The notes under the pieces are model-generated. The model saw only the letters and a list, made by a program, of their open reading frames with translations, made no database searches and had not been told where the DNA came from. A program made the position numbers and the translations under genes. DNA of 45,300 nt, taken from DASXYU01 sp036502295. GTDB taxonomy: Bacteria; Actinomycetota; Actinomycetes; Mycobacteriales; Jatrophihabitantaceae. The DNA lies in NCBI GenBank assembly GCA_036502295.1, contig DASXYU010000015.1, forward strand, positions 1 to 45,300, read 5' to 3'. Positions 42,661 through 45,300 of this stretch are shown piece after piece. The stretch's first letter is position 1. Each line of letters starts with the position of its first letter.

Positions 42661-44127
42661 GTGCGAGACGACGAGATCCGCCGACATCTGACCCAGATGA
42701 ACCCGTGGTGGCAGGCTGTCGTCTCGGGCATCTCCCCGACCGCGTGGGTGGCGACCCATCGCGCGTTCCGCGACCTCCATGAGCACGACATGGGCTACCG
42801 CTCAACAGTCCTCGATGACCTTGCCGAGGAGCCGATCGGCAACCAGCTCGTGGTGCTCTCCGGGCCGCGGCGGATCGGGAAATCCGTAGCCGTTCTCCAA
42901 CTGGTCGAAAGGCTCTGCGAACGCAAGGACGTCGACCCGCGGCAGATCATCCACGTGCCGTGCGATGGCATGACCCCGCAAGATCTGCGCCGCGTCCTGG
43001 TGCTCGGTCGTGCCCTGACGAATTCCGTCGACAGGGCGGAGCCGAAGCGTCGGGTCTGGCTGCTGGACGAGATCAGCGCCATTACCGGGTGGTCGGCGAC
43101 CCTCAAGGGTGCCCGCGACAATACCGAGTTCGGCGATGACACCGTGGTCGCCACTGGCAGCCGTTGGGCTGACGGCGAGGACATCGAGGGCAATCTCTTG
43201 GCTGGCCGAGCGGGCAGCGGTACGCGACGCCGACGGGTGCTTCTGCCGATGAGCTTCCGCGAACACCTCCGCGCCACTCGCGCCGATCTTGGCGTCCCAG
43301 ATGTGGTCAACCCTGCCGAATTACAGAGCGATCAAGCACGGCAGACTTTCGAGACCTTCGGTTTGCTCGTCGACGACTACGACCTCGCGTGGCAGGCCTA
43401 CCTCAGCACCGGCGGTTTCCCTCGCGCCGTCGCCGAGCATGCCCAGCTCGGGGCGGTGACGGACGGTTTCATCGCCGACTTGGAGGCGTGGCTGCATCGC
43501 GACGTCGAGCCCACCGCCGGCCCCGAGTCGATACCGCTCTTGCTCGACACGTTGAGTTCCCGGTCGACGAGCCCGCTCAGCGTCAACAGCGCGGCGCGCG
43601 ATCTCGGCTACAACAACAAGGCGGTCCTCGACCTGCGCTTACGGCGCATGATCGCGAGCCACGCACTATTGAGATGCCCGCGTCGAGATGACGGTCTGCT
43701 GGTGCCCGGTGCGCAGGCCAAGTACTACCTCACCGATCCTCTGCTCGCCTGGCTCCCGTCCCGCCGCCGCGCGGGTCTTACGCAGCCCGACATGACTCGC
43801 CTGACCGAGGCAACCATCGCCGTTTCACTCGCCCGAGCGATCGACAATGTCGACGAGGGACGTTGGCTGCACGGCGACACGATCGGCTACTTCCGCACGG
43901 GGAACGACAATGAGATCGACCTTGCCCCCGTGCCCGTCCCGAGTGCGATCGGCGCAGCGGACACTGTGCCGCTTGAAAGCAAATGGGTCGACCGAAGCTG
44001 GAAGAGCGAGTCGCGCACCATCGGAGCCACATTCGACCGTGGCATCGTGGCGACCAAGACGGTGCTCGACCTCGATGGCGCAGTGTGGGCTGTCCCTGCG
44101 CCGATGGTCGCACTCGCGCTGCTGTAG
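42661..44127 (+). CDS. AAA ATPase with DUF4143 C-terminal domain
   Basis: A 488-aa ATP-binding protein of the AAA_14/DUF4143 group. Walker A is VLSGPRRIGKSVAVLQL (residues 66-82), Walker B RRVWLLDEISAITGW (130-144), sensor VVATGSRWADGED. The middle has a winged-helix-like segment (SVNSAARDLGYNNKAVLDLRLRRM). The C-terminal DUF4143 part, usually a PD-(D/E)XK-like fold, shows RTGNDNEIDLAPV and VPLESKWVDRSW, the E-I-D and E-S-K pattern. The family is common in archaea and bacteria but of unknown role. GTG start at 42661. Divergent from the helicase pair and sharing its repeat-bearing promoter; convergent with the recombinase with no gap. Confidence 0.9.
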   Translation: MRDDEIRRHLTQMNPWWQAVVSGISPTAWVATHRAFRDLHEHDMGYRSTVLDDLAEEPIGNQLVVLSGPRRIGKSVAVLQLVERLCERKDVDPRQIIHVPCDGMTPQDLRRVLVLGRALTNSVDRAEPKRRVWLLDEISAITGWSATLKGARDNTEFGDDTVVATGSRWADGEDIEGNLLAGRAGSGTRRRRVLLPMSFREHLRATRADLGVPDVVNPAELQSDQARQTFETFGLLVDDYDLAWQAYLSTGGFPRAVAEHAQLGAVTDGFIADLEAWLHRDVEPTAGPESIPLLLDTLSSRSTSPLSVNSAARDLGYNNKAVLDLRLRRMIASHALLRCPRRDDGLLVPGAQAKYYLTDPLLAWLPSRRRAGLTQPDMTRLTEATIAVSLARAIDNVDEGRWLHGDTIGYFRTGNDNEIDLAPVPVPSAIGAADTVPLESKWVDRSWKSESRTIGATFDRGIVATKTVLDLDGAVWAVPAPMVALALL

Positions 44128-44973
44128 TTATCCGGCACGCCAGCGGCGAGAGCGGGCAAGCACAGCTTCACGCACCTTCGTGTCATCAACGGCCACGTAA
44201 CGCTGCGTCGTGGCGAGCGAGGCGTGGCCGAGCAGTGTCTGGACGAGACGCAGGTCGCGTGTCTGGTCATGGACTTCAGTTGCGCAGAGGTGCCGGAGCT
44301 GGTGCATGGTCGTCCCGTCAGCCAGCGCCCGCGAGACGAGAGTGCCGACCCAATGCGGCGACAGATGCCCACCGTTCGGGCTCGGAAACAGGTAGCCGGT
44401 TGGTGCAGCGTGCAGTTCGACGGCGAGGTCGTCGGGTAGAGGCAGGACGCGCTTGCGTGAACCTTTTCCGTGGACCAAGAGGGACCAGCCAACGAGGTCG
44501 TGGACCAGGTCGTTCTCCGGGTGGACCTGTGCGACCTCGCCGCGTCGCATGCCCAGTTCGTTCGCGAGGCGCAGCATCAGCGCCACGCGTTGGTCAGACG
44601 CGCCGATTGCGCGGGTGACGATCGCCGCTGCTGCCGGGCGAGGTCGGGGCTGATCGGGGCGGACCATCGGCAGCACGTCGGCGGTGTTCTGGTCGGTGTT
44701 GCCTGTGGTCACGCCCCACGCCCAGAAGCGCCGGAAGGACGAGCGGACGGCGCGGGCGGTCTCGCGACTCCAGTCGTGCCGCCCCGTCCAGTCGAGCAAG
44801 AGGGCAGGGGTAAGCACCCACGGCGACGAGGCAAGACCGGCTCGGGCGAGGCGACGGAGGTGGTAGGTGCGTAGCTCAATCGTCTGCGGCGACAGGCGCG
44901 TCGCCTGCATCGCGATGCGCCACGCGTCGATTTCGGTGGACCAGGACATGGGAAGAGTGTTGGTAGTTGTCAT
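44128..44973 (-). CDS. Tyrosine recombinase/integrase (XerC-like)
   Basis: A 281-aa recombinase. N-terminal SAM-like core-binding domain: WSTEIDAWRIAMQATRLSPQT ... TYHLRRLARAGLAS, then the catalytic domain with Arg in ELGMRRGEVAQV, Lys in GKGSRKRVLPL, HxxR in MHQLRHLCATEVH, and LLGHASLATTQRYVAV with the last His and nucleophile Tyr. All catalytic residues are present. It lacks the N-terminal arm-binding domain of lambda-type integrases, so it is more like Xer or small-element recombinases. The ATG at 44973 is chosen since conservation begins shortly after; no good ribosome site is visible. A methyltransferase fragment begins just upstream. Confidence 0.92.
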   Translation of the reverse strand: MTTTNTLPMSWSTEIDAWRIAMQATRLSPQTIELRTYHLRRLARAGLASSPWVLTPALLLDWTGRHDWSRETARAVRSSFRRFWAWGVTTGNTDQNTADVLPMVRPDQPRPRPAAAAIVTRAIGASDQRVALMLRLANELGMRRGEVAQVHPENDLVHDLVGWSLLVHGKGSRKRVLPLPDDLAVELHAAPTGYLFPSPNGGHLSPHWVGTLVSRALADGTTMHQLRHLCATEVHDQTRDLRLVQTLLGHASLATTQRYVAVDDTKVREAVLARSRRWRAG

Positions 44974-45000
44974 GAGGAGACGATTGCGGATCGCAAACCA

Positions 45001-45300
45001 ACAGGTTCGGTCGGCCTGATCCACCCCGAGACGCACTTCACGGATGAGAAGGCCGGGCTGCTGCGCCAAGCCACCTACAGGCGACTCCGACGGCACTGGC
45101 AGTTCATCAACGAGTTGTCGCTATTCGAGGTCCACCATCTCGTCAGCTACGGCGTCCACATCTACGCGCACGAGCGGGACGCCGAGTTCCTACAGGCGAC
45201 GTCGCTCTATCACCCTGACACGGTAGAGCGGTCGCTCAAACATGACGGTTCAGGCGTTGAGCCCGGCTTGAAGGATCCGGACGGCAGCTGGGATCTGCGC
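45001..45300 (+). pseudogene. Fragment of an Eco57I-type DNA methyltransferase gene, 5' part missing
   Basis: The plus frame from about 45001 to the window edge is open and reads VGLIHPETHFTDEKAGLLRQ, ATYRRLRRHWQFINELSLFE, VSYGVHIYAHERD, and SLYHPDTVERSLKHDGSG, ending in LKDPDGSWDLR. This matches the region after the NPPY/W motif of large class I DNA adenine methyltransferases (Eco57I or PglX-like) common in actinobacterial defence islands; the identification is from remembered pattern. There is no ATG or GTG start in frame here and the sequence upstream is the recombinase 5' region, so the gene appears cut. Whether the rest exists beyond the edge is unseen. Confidence 0.62.

Noticed and set aside
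34005..45300. Complete DISARM or BREX system
   Set aside because: No phospholipase-D DrmC, no SNF2 DrmD, no PglZ or BrxC, and the only methyltransferase is a fragment.

Overview
The window is high-GC DNA from an actinobacterium. GTG and TTG starts are common, stop/start overlaps are frequent, and two gene blocks match the order known from Mycobacterium tuberculosis: ctaD-serB, and pncB/clpS/DUF2017/mec/cysO/cysM/rhomboid/MBL/rph/rdgB. The genus cannot be fixed from the sequence. Nearly all of it is coding.

From 1 to 10.9 kb is housekeeping chromosome: a large membrane-anchored fibronectin type III protein cut by the left edge; cytochrome c oxidase subunit I and ACT-domain phosphoserine phosphatase; the NAD salvage pair pncB-pncA; clpS; a DUF2017 gene; and the CysO sulfur-carrier route to cysteine (Mec, CysO, CysM). 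From 10.9 to 24.2 kb the same ancestral block continues but is split by insertions: a membrane sulfite-oxidase-like molybdoenzyme, a CGNR regulator with a divergent EamA exporter, YjbQ, a large SARP/AfsR-type regulator and a DrrAB-like ABC exporter. Between these lie the rhomboid (which has lost its catalytic serine), the Rv1339-like metallo-beta-lactamase-fold enzyme, rph and rdgB, followed by a zinc alcohol dehydrogenase and a lipoprotein. Several long perfect inverted repeats punctuate this stretch, one of them inside a coding sequence.

From 24.4 to 31.5 kb is one tightly coupled operon: solute-binding lipoprotein, AtzD-type ring-opening amidohydrolase (cyanuric acid hydrolase/barbiturase family), ABC ATPase, a fused double-length permease, a GntR/FCD regulator and an allophanate-hydrolase-like amidase. 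A perfect 14-bp palindrome of GntR type lies just upstream. The operon looks like uptake and nitrogen-yielding breakdown of a cyclic ureide such as cyanuric acid, but the enzyme for the middle step is absent.

At 31.6 kb the 3' half of a tRNA-Lys(CTT) gene stands alone on the minus strand, which marks the left junction of an integrated element that runs off the right edge. The element carries a metallophosphoesterase, a DUF6933-like gene, two unknown genes, a UvrD-type helicase with a RelE/ParE-like N-terminus, a 2114-residue DEAD-like helicase with several zinc ribbons, a DUF1998-like region and a C-terminal nuclease-like domain, a divergent AAA/DUF4143 ATPase, a tyrosine recombinase, and a methyltransferase fragment whose 5' part is missing at the recombinase. 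The helicase/helicase-nuclease/ATPase set, with paired 26-bp repeats in its divergent promoter, is the best candidate here for an uncharacterised anti-mobile-element system.
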